The notes under the pieces were generated by a model. That model did not search any database. It was not told the origin of the DNA and saw nothing but the letters and a program-made list of their open reading frames with translations. 64,000 bases of DNA, taken from positions 744,001 through 808,000 of the forward strand of contig JAFEKR010000012.1 in assembly GCA_019022495.1 (NCBI GenBank), given 5' to 3'. Shown here piece after piece: positions 48,745 through 59,948 of the stretch. This stretch comes from Epichloe hybrida. Taxonomy: Eukaryota > Ascomycota > Sordariomycetes > Hypocreales > Clavicipitaceae. Numbering within the stretch: the first letter of the stretch is position 1; the number at the start of each line of letters is the position of its first letter. The position numbers and the translations under genes are program-made.

Positions 48745-50569
48745 ATGCCCTCTCCGCCACTCAACACACCAGTCAACAAGTTTCAAATGTGCGGGTCGAC
48801 CCACTCACCACCCGCGATGGCGTTATTATGTGACTTGAATCCGAAATCCTCCATACACAAACGGTTTGTTGCAGGTTTTGTCCGACATGGCTGCGGTGAG
48901 CTCATCCAGTGTTTTGGACCTTCCAAGAACCTCATCACGTCGACATGGTCGGAGATTCGGCCGCAGCTCTTGCAGAGCCGATGTTACAACGCATACGCGA
49001 ACCGCCCGTCTCAGACAGCGGTAGGGCTGCAGGTTGGGCTCGAAATGATACACGGCCGCCAAGCCCAGACGTCGACGTGCTGTTACTCTGTTTTTGAGAC
49101 GTTGAATCCATCCACTCGGCAGATTCTGGGAATCGTCCTGGTTCCTAATGCCGCGGCCTCGCCGTGTGGGCACGAGGCCGAGCAGGCCAAGCAGGTCGAT
49201 TATTTCTTTTCATCCTTGATCCTTGGCAATTTACATGTTGGCACGGCGGTTGACAAGTCCGTCCTGCGGCAAGCAGACGTTGAGGCCGTCACTGATTCCA
49301 TCGTGGACCTATTTGATGGCCGCCTTCGGTATGTATCTAGCTGTGACAAATGGGACCAGGGAGGCCGAGAGGTCTTTCGAGAGAATGTCAGCCACTTCAC
49401 GAGGCGCGGACAGAAGGTGGAATTCTGCCTTCCTGCTTTCCCCTGCAAATCTTCCAGTACTGGCAAGGTCTTGTCCAAGGCGCCGGACCGGGGAGAGTAC
49501 CTGGCCTTGGCCAACATGCACACCTTCGTGCGAGACATAGAGGCCATCTACAAGCCCGGCGCCAAGCTTTGGATCATCAGCGATGGCCACGTCTTCAGCG
49601 ACTGCAGTGAGTAGCGTGCGTGCTTATTCCAAATTTTGTCCGAGCGACGACAAGCTGATTCAGGTAGTTGGAGTCGATGACGATGTCGTCGATACGTACG
49701 GCGCTCATCTTCAAGCCATGAATCAGGAGATTGTGAGGCTTCGAGGTGGAGAAGACGCCATCGGCTTCATGTCTCTTCCGGAACTATTCGCATCGCGTGA
49801 CGGCGAAAAGTTGTCTGGCGCACGGGGGATTATCAGCATGCTGCCAGAAATTTGCCACCATATCCCGACCAAGATGACAGACGAGGCCGAGATGTGCCGC
49901 AAGATCCTGGTAATGGGGTTCCAGCTCGATGATGCTGAGCTTAGAAACTTGCTGTCGTCGCAGGACGCCAGCACGATTGCACTTTATCGCGGCTTCTCCA
50001 AATTCATGCTGGAGGACTTGACTACCAATAAATATACCAGCCATCTGAGTCGGAGTCAGTTGCGGAGGAAATCCGCCAAGGTTGCATTCGAAATGATTCA
50101 GGTATGGTTGAAACTTTTCGCTGGTAGCAATGATACTGAGAGGTGCCGTGACAGAGAAACCAAGCGTACTCCAATCTGGTACAGATACTATTCCCATACC
50201 ACGTCCGACTTTCTATCCACGCGTGAGTTGGCCATCTCCCCTTTCATGAATGTGGGTTGTCATGCTGACGTCGTCAATAGACATGATAATTCAGGACCCA
50301 AATTTGGTATTCAGATGTTGGGAAAAGGCGTCGTTCCAACAGATGTGCTTCCGCCCGATGGAACGGACATGAATTGCTGCGATAAGCTGCATGTGCCTAC
50401 GCCCTGGCACAACTGTATAGTGGAGATACATGGAGATCCTAACCTGTATATCACCAAGTCAAGTGTGGCACGGTCTGCTCTGTCCTCGGGTGACTACGTG
50501 GGCAGACTGCACGAGTCTTCGGATCAAGGGGGGTACGTCTATTTGATGCGGTGGTGCGGGCACGTTTGA
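48745..50569 (+). CDS. Isocyanide synthase (DIT1/PvcA family)
   Basis: DIT1/PvcA enzymes convert the amino group of an amino acid (tyrosine, tryptophan or valine in known cases) to an isocyanide or formamide; yeast Dit1 starts dityrosine synthesis. Exons 48745-49606, 49668-50101, 50155-50222 and 50281-50569 give 551 codons (550 residues). Conserved blocks are RLRYVSSCDKWDQGG, KVEFCLPAFPCKSSSTGKVL, LWIISDGHVFSDCIGVDDD, AHDNSGPKFGIQMLG and PTPWHNCIVEIHGD. Exon junctions recreate FSDC|IGVDD and MIQ|RNQAYSNLV exactly. The first about 170 residues do not resemble the family, so translation may start later (in-frame ATG at 49045) or an N-terminal exon is missed. No fused dioxygenase or NRPS domain: a minimal Dit1-type synthase. 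Confidence 0.9.
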
Positions 50570-51148
50570 GTCTCCTTTTTTTGCTGGCAATTATACCTAG
50601 GTGGATGAGTTGATAGCGAATCATCAGGTTTGTGCTTGAGATGCAGAGATGTGTTGTCGTGTGGCATGGCTGCGAGTGGCCATGTAGTGTGGGCTGATTC
50701 ATTATTTGGTGATAACTATTGAACTGTGGAAGAGAAGCACAAGGCATGATATCAAATTGCCCAGCGTGATGGTATTCACGTGACCACCCACGAGCCCTCT
50801 TCTTATATATCGCGCATCAGGCTTGCTTTCCCCTCTTTTCCATCCCTTATTTTAGTAGACCAGATAAAGAATATATAGTATATATTCCTGGTCTCGCAAC
50901 GCTCGCCTGTACGGAATATATACAGGAACCTTGTGGACCCTACACAAACAGATTGCGGAATATTTTGACACAAGTGCTCCGACATGACTATCCGTTTCCA
51001 AAGAATGTCACGTGTGCCAACAATCTGAGGATCACCACAATAATCTCCACCTCATAATCTCGAACATCTAGCAGCTGCACTAAAAGATCAAGTCTGAAAA
51101 CGTCCAACGCATCGTCTGGAAATTATGGACCTACCCCTGAAAATCCGA
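50570..51148. other. Convergent intergenic region
   Basis: Between the 3' ends of the synthase and the Atg22-like gene. TATATA-rich segments occur near 50800-50890; no supported gene. Confidence 0.55.
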
Positions 51149-53208
51149 TTATTCCGCCGCCACGGCAGCTGGCTCCGATGCCAACGGTGTCTCGGCATCC
51201 CGCATGCCCTGATCAATATCCGTCCAAACATACAAGCCCAAGGCGACAAGCATAAGCAAAAGATTCGGAATCATGGGAAAGCGAAGGTTGTGCGTTTTGT
51301 TCTGGATGACCCCCTGTACGAGCGGGTTGATCTAGCCGGTGGTAAGATCCAGGGTAATCTCCAGCCCAAAAAAGGTAGCCTCGGAGCCCCTTGGAATCAG
51401 CGACGCATAAAGAACCCTGTTCAGGGACCGCAATGCGCTACTGGTGCCCATAAAGAGGAAGACGGCGACCCAGAATTCCGCCTGGTGCTTGTATCCGACG
51501 GTGACGCTGTCGCTTACGCCGATGCAGCCCCAGAAGACGCAGAGGATGTTGACACACAGGAAGATGTAGGCCCAGCTCTTGATGTGCAATCTCGCTTTGC
51601 CAAAGGTGAAGAGCCAGCTGAGGGAGCCCATGCACGCGAAAATGACCATCATGAAGGTGTACACGGTGTACACGCCGCTTCCTCTCTGGATCCCGCTCGT
51701 CTCGAGGAACAGCGCACCGAGAAGTTGAAGAAAGTTGCTGTATCCCGTGTTCCATAGCACCCATCCTATGCAGAGCTTGAAGGCGTTTGGGTATCGGCGG
51801 ATGGAACCGAGAAGTCTGAGCCCTGGAGGTTTCTCGTCAGTTGTCGCCCAACAAGGTTCGCTTATGCCGGTCGTCGTCTTACATGTGCGCAGGGGCAGTA
51901 GGAATATGCTCTCCCCCTTGGGCTTTTGGGCCCCGGGGACATTGGGCAGTAGGATGTGGCCTACTACTGCGCATTCAACTGTGGAAAAGGGGTTAGTATT
52001 GAGATTTGGGCACTGCGGGGACTTGAGCGACGCGATACGTACTTGTGAGGCATCCGCCGACTGTGATTGCGAGGAGGAAGCTGAAGTGCGTTGGGGATCA
52101 GTCAGTTGCAAGTCTGCAAACAAAGCTGGGGGCGAGAGAAATGCTCGGTACTACTCACTTGAAGTATCCCTCGGTGACATAGCTTCCGCGGGAGTAAGTG
52201 ATGATGACACCTATGAGCAACGCCAAGATGGCGCCCAGGTTACCAGATACCAGGCCGAGGACACTGGCCTTGCTGCCTTGGATCCAGGCCTTGTTCGCGG
52301 AGGGGGCAGTCTGCTCGGCGTCCTGCAGTCTGGCTCGCTTGCCGAACCAGCCGACGGACCTCATGAAGATGGGGATATACGAGGCTTCGATGACGGTGTA
52401 AACGCCCGAGACGGTCGAGATGATGACGTAGAGAGTAGAGAGGGCGTTCAAGTGGGTGTAGTCATTGCCCGTGAGCCCTGCAAAGGGGAGAGCGAGTGCG
52501 CCAAAGAGGTAGATGGAACACATCATCATGGTCTTGCGGTAGTCGGAGAAATCTGCCAGCCCTGATGCCAGGATGGACACGACGCCCTCGGTCGCCCGGC
52601 TGATGGATCTGAGATACAGTCTGCTGTCATGTTTAGTTTACGGAGGCGCCTGAGGTAGGGAATGTGTGCGTTTGGCCGGCGGAGGAGTCCAGTCGCATGA
52701 CGTACAGGTAGCTCAGATAGTCGACGTCCCTGCCTCCCAGCTTGACGACACACTTGATGGCGCCTCTTCGCGCACAGGGTTTGTTGGTGCCCGGGATGTG
52801 TCCCACGGCATTGGCGGCGGACTGGATGCTGGCCGTGACATAGCTATTGACCATGCTGTGTGTCGGCCCGGTCTATCAGGTCGTTTTCATGTCATCTTGT
52901 TAGCGAGTTTGGTTCGTTGTTTCCTCATCACGTCGCATCATGACGGGGAGTCGAGACTCGGGACGTACCGAGAAACAGAGGATCAGCCATGCCCACAGCG
53001 CCTTCTTGGTGCCAAGCGGCGCGGCTGCTTCGTCAGGCTCGGTCGGCGACGAGGAGCCATTGCGAACAGTCTGCTCTGTTGCGAGAGCTGCTTTGCTGCC
53101 CGGGCCCGCGTCGTCTTTCGCAGAGTGCTCAGGATGCTGCATGTGGTTCATCGACATGGTGCCGTATCCGTCGTGTCCGCTGCGATCTGCGCTGTCTTGA
53201 CGAGACAT
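51149..53208 (-). CDS. Atg22-family MFS transporter, interrupted by in-frame TAG
   Basis: Atg22-like permeases export amino acids from the vacuole; paralogs occur in fungal metabolite clusters. Exons on the minus strand: 53208-52969, 52872-52706, 52620-52159, 52080-52043 and 51978-51332 (to TAG) or to 51149. Family landmarks are ALWAWLILCFS|TGPTHSMV, NKPCARRGAIKCVVK, SYLLYLRSISRATEGVVSI and FLLAITVGGCLTIECAVVG. At 51332-51334 a TAG stands where the family has a Trp (DLTTG[*]INPLVQGVI). The frame then stays open and protein-like for 60 codons (FPMIPNLLLMLVALGLYVW) to a TAA at 51149. The truncated product has 517 residues and loses the last helix; the full frame has 578 sense codons. Could be a recent nonsense allele, a sequencing error or readthrough. 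No splice pair removes the TAG neatly. Confidence 0.8.
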
Positions 53209-53974
53209 GAAGGCGAGTGGCAGAGGGAGACATGATGATAACGACGGGCAGCAGCTTCCGTGAGACACATGATAATCTCATCTCATCTCTCGATTGAGCA
53301 AGTTTCCCACCCAACAGAACAATGCGCCGACTTGGCAAGAGCTCTTTTGTCTCGTCACGACAACTACTCCGTACATACGGATCCGTAATGCAGGGTCACA
53401 GACTCACAGCCTACAGGGTCCACATGGCGAGTGGAAGGACTGGGACTGGGTTGGAGTGGGTCTGTTGCAAAAGATTGGGCCCTTTTAATTTAATCCCCCA
53501 AGGGAGTGGGTCCCCACTGTGGCACTGTCCAATAAGGCTCAGCCTTTTGGTGCTCACTGCTTATCTTGAGGCTTACGAGTCTGCAAACTTGCTCATTCTC
53601 GCGCAGATGCATCGTCGTACGACATCCACGACGTCCTTCTCATTCTTGCGGTGACACAGACGCCGCTGCCATGCGCAGCCCGAATGTCTGGACCGCAGTC
53701 CGGCCGCTGACAGTGACACACAGTCCCATTTTCGAGATTTGGCTCCTCTCGGGGGTCGGGCGTGGGCGTGGGCTGCCTTGCCTTGGCGGTGGCACAGCAA
53801 GATACTTTCCTTCTCGGATTCTCGTTTCCGTGTTGGTTCCGCAGAGTGTGTGGGTAGTCTAAAATGACCCCGTTTTGTCGTTGCAGGTTCTAAGCTGCAC
53901 AGAATGTTATTTTTACAATTTCGTCGCCTGTCAGGTGCGGTGCGCAGAGTCGACATCAACGAAGCCAAAGTGCC
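53209..53974. promoter_or_regulatory. Divergent promoter, Atg22-like / Dtr1-like transporters
   Basis: About 770 bp between the two divergent start codons. Contains a TCCGTA-word cluster (53364-53388) and no supported gene. Shared control of the two transporters is inferred from layout only. Confidence 0.4.
53364..53388. repeat. TACTCCGTAC/TACGGATCCGTA cluster
   Basis: Both forms of the dispersed palindromic word side by side; intergenic. Confidence 0.75.
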
Positions 53975-55901
53975 ATGGCGGACGCGGACGCGGACGCGGA
54001 TCGAGCGCATGACAATTCGCCATCGGCTACGAGCAGCCGCGGGTCTTGGGGCAATCCGACTCGACCACTTCATCGTGATGCCGTAGCAAAGGGCCATGAT
54101 GCATCCGCCACATCCTTGACCACCTCAGTTACTGTTCACGCAGAGGCGGAGCAGCCACCACCGCCTGCATCACAGTACTGTGCCTTATCACCCGCTCGCC
54201 GGCGCTTCATTCTCAGTCTGGTCACCTTGGCCGGTATGGTAGGGCCAATGTCTGGAGCGATATATCTACCAGTGCTGCCTCTGCTGGAAAGAGAGTTCAG
54301 CGTCGGAAGCACCAGCATCAATGCGACAGTCTCGGTCTTCATGATCACTTTTGCCATTGCGGTAAGACGACGTGCAATGCTGTCCCCTCTCACGAATCGC
54401 GAAATGTTGAAATCCTTCTGACAACCTCCAGCCGCTATTCTGGTCAAGCTTTGCTGATTATGGAGGCCGACGGCCACTCTACGTCATATCTTTGGCCGTC
54501 TTCATCCTGTCCAATGTTCTTCTGGCGGCGCTGCCGAAGAACTTTGGCAGTTTCATGTTTCTGAGGATAGTCCATGCCTTTGGTTCGGCAGCGGTTGTTT
54601 CCATGGGTGCTGGAACTGTGGCAGACGTAAGTCCTTAGAATGGTCTGCGACGAGTCGTCTCGTTCATGCGCGCGCAATCTAATTCATCTTGATACTGCTA
54701 GATTACGGAACCCAAGAAACGCGGGAGTGCCATGTCTATATTCCTTCTTGGACCACAGTGTGGCCCCGTCTTGGGACCAATTCTCGGGTCTGCCTTGGCT
54801 GGTCAGCTCAACTGGCGATGGATTCCCGGATTTCTGGGTTCGTTCGTCCAAAGCCCCTCTGTCGTCCCCCCCGCAAATGACTGACAAGATGCCTATCCAG
54901 CAATTTTTTGTTTTGATCTATGGCTCATCATTATTTTCATGCTGCCTGAAACATTGAGATATCGCGTGGGCAACGGCAAGATAAATCAAGACAAGGGCTG
55001 GATCTCGCTGCCCCCCAAATTCACATCGGCGCTTGTGCCCGAGCCTGAACGCGGACCGAAACCCCCCAAGCCAACTCTGAAGGGCTACTGGACGCTCTTC
55101 TCGTACCCCCCCATCGGGATTGTATCGGTTAACACGGCCATACTGTACTCGACCTACTTCGCCATGGTCGTTGCCCTACCGCACGCCCTGGAAGATGTGT
55201 ATCACTGGTCTACAACGGAAATCGGCGTCGGCTATCTTGCAGTTGGGATTGCCCTCATGATCGGATCCCTTGCTGGTGGCAAAGTAAGTGATTGGCGCCG
55301 TGTTAGGAGAGCCGCAGCCGCACCAGACGGCCACGTGGAACCCGAAAGTCGACTTTTCGATCAGATATGGGGCGTTCTCATCTGTGTGGCCGGCACAATC
55401 ATGTTCGGATGGTTTGTTTCCAGTTCGCTGCATGTGTCTTCGGTCATCGTGGCTACGTTCTTAAGTGAGTACCATCAACTCTCGGCGCGACCAGCACTGC
55501 GCGCGCTATGCAAAATGTCGAGACTCGAACTGACGCTGTGCAAGCCGGCTTTGGCATGAGTTGGGTCTTTGTCACCACTACAGCCTTTCTAGGGGAATGT
55601 GTTCCGTTGCAGGCGGCTGGTGCTTTCGCGCTGGGAAACATGCTTCGCAACCCTGGCGCGGCCATCGCTGCAGTTGTATATCCCCCGTTGGTGAGAAAGA
55701 TGGGCGTGGGGTGGTTCTTCACCGGATTTGCTCTGCTCGATCTTGTTGTCGTTGGAGGGGCAGTCATTGGTAAGTCCATGGCGTTAGAGCGAAATGTCGC
55801 CGAGAGCATTGGAAGTATACTAATATGAATTTGCTTTACAAGTGTTGCGTCTCTACGGGCCATACTGGCGAAAGCAGAAATCCGCCAGTCCTCCGAAATA
55901 A
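53975..55901 (+). CDS. MFS transporter, DHA1 family, Dtr1/Qdr-like
   Basis: Twelve-helix drug:H+ antiporter-1 transporter. In yeast Dtr1 exports the dityrosine precursor made by Dit1/Dit2, so this is the likely exporter for the cluster product. Six exons: 53975-54361, 54432-54626, 54702-54837, 54901-55464, 55545-55769 and 55843-55901, totalling 522 codons (521 residues); the last intron has a TACTAAT branch site. The cytosolic N-terminus is Ala/Asp-rich. Helix 1 is followed by YLPVLPLLEREFSVGSTSIN. MFS motif A is SSFADYGGRRPLYVIS, and the DHA1 motif C-like region is GPQCGPVLGPILGSALAG. Another landmark is FLTGFGMSWVFVTTTAFLGE. Substrate is inferred from context, not from sequence. Intact. Confidence 0.87.
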
Positions 55902-56524
55902 GGAGTAGTTCTTGTACCCGATTTGACATGGTCAAGGTTGATTCATGCTAATATGCGTATCGCAAACTCTGTGAGAAATGATGAACGTGCAAGGCAGGAT
56001 ATCTGATTATGAGATGATGGGCTACACAAGGTTTACTTGAACGTTGGTCGGTGCATAATCGCTATTTGGACCCCCTGAAAGCGTGATATGCTCTCACATA
56101 TTGGCAATGATAAGCGCACTGAGCGCCGGCTTCGAATGAATGAGATTCCACGTATGCAGTTGAACTTTCCGCTGCCAGTGACAAAGCCATTTGCTTTTTT
56201 TTGTCCGTGGGATATACAAGGCGCCGTTGCAGAGCCTCGAATCGACATGCGGCCGTTGAGTCGAAAAATCTGCCAGATACAGAACATGGCAGAGTCAAGC
56301 TCAGTCAATGCCGTCATTGTTTTGTTTTCTCCTATGTTATACAGAACGAATGCATAGGCAACTGCACGGAAATGGCAATCCATTACGTGATACTGGCGGA
56401 ACACGCGGCACCCCCCTTTTCTCCATTCGTCTTCACCTCGACACCTGCAACAATTTGTTTCTGTCATGTTGGGTCTTCAACTTTGATTGCTATGCACTCT
56501 TTATTCACAGTCAGAGCTGACAGA
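55902..56524. other. Intergenic region upstream of SDR gene
   Basis: About 620 bp; an open frame from 56201 joins the SDR frame but lacks domain content, so it is taken as leader. No other gene. Confidence 0.5.
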
Positions 56525-57559
56525 ATGGCCCTAGATGCTGTTGCTTTTGCCGTCGGATGGCTTACCATCGCCGTTCTATTCACCAAAATCCTGCACTCCG
56601 CCATCATCCACCTTCTTCCGTCGAGACTTGGTAAATATGCCCACCTCTCAGAAAACGGCGATGAACCCTGGGCATTGGTGACCGGCGCCTCGGACGGAAT
56701 CGGTCGAGAGATGACACAGCAACTTGCCAAGCAAGGCTTCAACGTGGTACTGCACGGCCGCAATCGTGAGAAATTGTCTCGTGTCATGTCCCAGCTGCGA
56801 CATGACCATCCCGACAGGACATTTCGCGTGCTTGTTGCTGATGCAAGCCGTGTGCCCTGCATGGCCTGTCTCCACCACGACCAAGAAGAATCAGAATTAC
56901 ACGTGAACGCTGATGGGACGAGAGCGGCATCCGCAATCGATTTCCGCTCAATCGGCGAGTCCCTGCGTGACCTGCATCTCACCATGCTGGTCAACAATGC
57001 CGGAGGCAGTCTTCCCATTCCGCAGTTTCTTCCACTGAGCGAATCGTCCGAGGCCAGGATCACCAGCAATGTAAGCCTGAACGCCCTGTTCCCTCTCCAT
57101 TTGACGCGGGAGCTTCTGCCTCTTCTGGTCCGAAACGGTCCAGCTCTCGTGATGAATATAAGCTCGATATCGGATGAGGGGTTTCCTCTCCTGGCATCCT
57201 ACAGCGCAAGCAAGAAGTTCCTCATGAATTTGACTCGCACGGTGGGCCTCGAGATGAATCTCGATGGCAACAGGGGACAGGTTGAAACTTTGGGCGTCCG
57301 GGTGGGCAGAGTAACTGGGGTCTCGGGCTACAAGGAGAAGACGTCATTGTTCTGTCCCGATGCAAGGACCATGGCCCGCGCCGCATTGAACCGTGCTGGC
57401 TGGCAACACGGTAGCGTGGTCGGGTATTGGGCTCATGCCTTGCAGGGCGCCGGCATTTCTATGCTGCCTGCATGGCTGCGGGACAAGGTTATCATGGCTG
57501 CCATGGGGCAAGAGCGTGCGAGAAGCCAGATGGAGCAGTCGGATATGAAGCTGGCATAG
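56525..57559 (+). CDS. Short-chain dehydrogenase, KAR/17-beta-HSD12-like
   Basis: Membrane-anchored NADP(H) oxidoreductase of the short-chain dehydrogenase family, nearest in pattern to 3-ketoacyl-CoA reductase/17-beta-HSD12 types. Single exon, 344 residues. An N-terminal anchor helix (VAFAVGWLTIAVLFTKIL) precedes the cofactor motif TGASDGIG (53-60). Then come NNAGGS, the Ser in MNISSIS, and the catalytic YSASK (Tyr226, Lys230). An insertion of about 30 residues after the second strand (SRVPCMACLHHDQ...) is unusual. The ATG at 56525 has A at -3; an in-frame ATG at 56492 would add 11 residues. It follows the transporter in the same direction and may belong to the cluster. Substrate unknown. 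Confidence 0.82.
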   Translation: MALDAVAFAVGWLTIAVLFTKILHSAIIHLLPSRLGKYAHLSENGDEPWALVTGASDGIGREMTQQLAKQGFNVVLHGRNREKLSRVMSQLRHDHPDRTFRVLVADASRVPCMACLHHDQEESELHVNADGTRAASAIDFRSIGESLRDLHLTMLVNNAGGSLPIPQFLPLSESSEARITSNVSLNALFPLHLTRELLPLLVRNGPALVMNISSISDEGFPLLASYSASKKFLMNLTRTVGLEMNLDGNRGQVETLGVRVGRVTGVSGYKEKTSLFCPDARTMARAALNRAGWQHGSVVGYWAHALQGAGISMLPAWLRDKVIMAAMGQERARSQMEQSDMKLA

Positions 57560-58221
57560 TGCTGGATACGGGCAATGACAATTGCGGCCAGCAGGTGTTC
57601 AACGATACAGTGTTGCAGAGCTTTTTGTCTGCGTATGCTTCGCGAGTAACGGGGGAGATGTCGTGCGTTCGGCCACAGAGCTTTGTCCTTGGATCTTGTG
57701 TGTTTGTGGTACATATGTAAATACATGGTCGGGGTGACTCCTTAGGCGCATGTACATGTACCGTGACTCTCACAAAGCAATCCCTTTTTCCAGTGTTGTT
57801 GTCGAACTAGTGTTTAGCCGAATTCTAGCGTGGCGCCGGGCTGGAGCCGAGGTTTACTATGTTCCCGGTCGGGTCGGGTCTCCCCACAGCCGCAATCTTT
57901 GCCAATTGCAAGTTGGCAAGGCGAGGCGCGCATTCACCTATGACGTCATCAGGCACATAAACACGTGCCGACGCTGACGGGTGGGGGCAGGTGCGAGGCA
58001 CCTAGCACAAAAACCCCACTCAGCAGATTTTCGCCAGGGTTTCTTTTCTCCCTAATTATCATCACGAGAATTGATCTTAAGTCAATAAATTCATCTAAAG
58101 CTTCGTTCCCGTTCGTACAGTTCTTGACGCCGCAGAACTTCCGCTCCTGGGGGGCTCCAACATTGTTATTTCTCCCAAGCACGTCAAAAGAGAACAAAGT
58201 CGGCACATTTCAATTGCCACA
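57560..58221. other. Intergenic region between two SDR genes
   Basis: About 660 bp, no supported gene. An AT-rich leader precedes the second SDR. Confidence 0.55.
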
Positions 58222-59477
58222 ATGGGAATCCTTGACTTCGTGCGGCCGTCTCTGCTTCGCCAAACCTTTGCTGGGACGCCCACATTCACCGAAAAGGACA
58301 TTCAGAATCTTTCGGGCAAGGTATGGGTCGTCGATATCCGCAGCTCATGTCGACTTGACGCTGACTCTCGACGCAGGTATACATCGTGACCGGATCAAAC
58401 TCGGGAGTGGGCAAGGAGCTTGCGCGCATACTGCATGCCGCCCATGCCACCGTCTACGTCGCTTGCCGAAGCGAGAGCAAGGCCGAGAAGGCCATGCAAG
58501 AGATCAAGGCGGCCAACCCGGAGTCAACGGGGTCGCTCAAATTCCTCCATCTGGATCTCGCCGATCTCGCCTCGATCAAACCAGCTGCAGAGGCCTTCAC
58601 GCGGCAACAAGAGAAGCTGCATGTTCTCTTCAACAACGCCGGCGTCATGGTGCCGCCCGACGGCTCGGTGACGGCGCAGGGACACGAGCTACAGATGGGC
58701 ACCAACTGCCTGGGACACTTCCTCTTCACCCAGCTTCTCACCCCGACGCTGGCCAGGACGGCGGCGAGCGAGGTGGCCGGGGCTGTGCGCGTAGTATGGG
58801 TGTCGTCCATGGCCGCCGAGCTTTTCTCTGTCCACCACGGGCTGGACGTGGACAAGCTCAGAGAAGAGAGCTACGTGTCGGATCTCAAGTCCATGACGAG
58901 ATATGGCATCAGCAAAGCGGGGAACTACTACCATGGTGTAGAATACGCTCGTCGGCACAGAGAAGACGGCATCATCAGCATAGTACGTGATTGCTTCAAC
59001 GGACGGGCTCGTCACCATGCATGGCTGTTTTGGGGGGGGGGGGGGGTTTTGCTCTCCGCAGAAGCAAGAAAGCTAATGGCTCACCTTAGGCAATGCATCC
59101 TGGAAGCCTCAACTCAGATCTCTATCGCACCATGGACAGCCAGACGGGTTTCGACAGGATATCCACGCTCGTCTTCACGAAAACCATGCTTTATCCACGA
59201 GTATACGGCGCTTACACTGAACTATTTGCCGGGCTCTCGCCGGAAGTGACCATGGAAAAGACTGCTTCATGGAGTGAGTTCTTGTATCTATGTACATGGC
59301 GCCCTGTTGTTGCTCACCGGTCTAACATTCCGTGTAGTTGGTCCCTGGGGCCGATTCTTCGACATTCGTCACGACCTTGCCGAGGGGACAGAGCGAGGGC
59401 CAGAGGGGGAGCAGAGCATCTCGGAGAAATTTTGGGATTGGAGTGTTGAGCATGCTTGGCGATCAGGTCAAAGATGA
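58222..59477 (+). CDS. Short-chain dehydrogenase, retinol dehydrogenase/WWOX-like
   Basis: Soluble classical SDR using NAD(P)H. Four exons: 58222-58320, 58377-58982, 59090-59273 and 59338-59477, totalling 343 codons (342 residues). The cofactor motif is TGSNSGVG (38-45); then NNAGV, VSSMA, and the catalytic YGISK (Tyr about 209, Lys about 213), all intact. The family segment CLGHFLFTQLLTP places it in the retinol-dehydrogenase-like group common in fungal secondary metabolism. Intron 2 contains a run of 14 G. Substrate unknown; possibly part of the cluster, but a 660-bp gap and lack of other signals leave this open. Confidence 0.85.
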
Positions 59478-59668
59478 GGAGGTGAAGAACATGAGATAGG
59501 GGGGACCAACCAGGCAAGGCCTGGCAGTTCCTCGGGGAAAGAAAGAGGCTCTAGCCGAATCGTATAGCGATAATTCCGAGCTGATGCAAGTCGTGGTTGC
59601 TTTGATCAGCCAGTTGCTTCCCAACTTTGAATGATGCCCGCCCACGCAACGCATGCGCAGTGGCGGGC

Positions 59669-59710
59669 GGGAGGAGATGGAGGAGATGGAGGAGACGGAG
59701 GAGATGGAGG
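59669..59710. repeat. Purine-rich (GGAGATGGA)n repeat
   Basis: Four imperfect units of 9 bp; non-coding. Confidence 0.75.
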
Positions 59711-59746
59711 CGTCTGGTGATGGCGCGCCGGGTTGGCCCAATAAAG

Positions 59747-59755
59747 TTATCAGAT
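59747..59755 (-). promoter_or_regulatory. Candidate SreA/Fep1 iron-repressor site (ATCTGATAA)
   Basis: The minus strand reads ATCTGATAA, an exact match to ATCWGATAA, the site bound by fungal GATA-type iron repressors (SreA, Urbs1, Fep1) upstream of siderophore genes. It lies about 725 bp before the first supported sidF codon. A single 9-mer match can occur by chance. Confidence 0.5.
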
Positions 59756-59948
59756 CCGCCCCCCCCCCCCTCTCCTCTAGTTCTGGACTCTGGTTGGCCC
59801 GCCCGTGGGCAGGGGGCGGGAAACGGGAAATGTCGCACAATTAACCCCCGAGTCACGTGGGCGCCCCATGGGCCATGATGCCCTTTCTTTCTTGGGGCCA
59901 TGTACCGGTACTTGCAGGTTTTCTGTTGGCGCCTGGGGCCTGAATAAA

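Noticed and set aside
46389..50569. Assigning the synthase/P450 pair to dityrosine spore-wall synthesis
   Set aside because: Gene order resembles yeast DIT1-DIT2, but filamentous ascomycetes are not known to make that wall layer and the substrate cannot be read from sequence.
51125..52565. Two long plus-strand open frames (210 and 276 codons)
   Set aside because: Antisense to the Atg22-like gene; no recognisable protein features.
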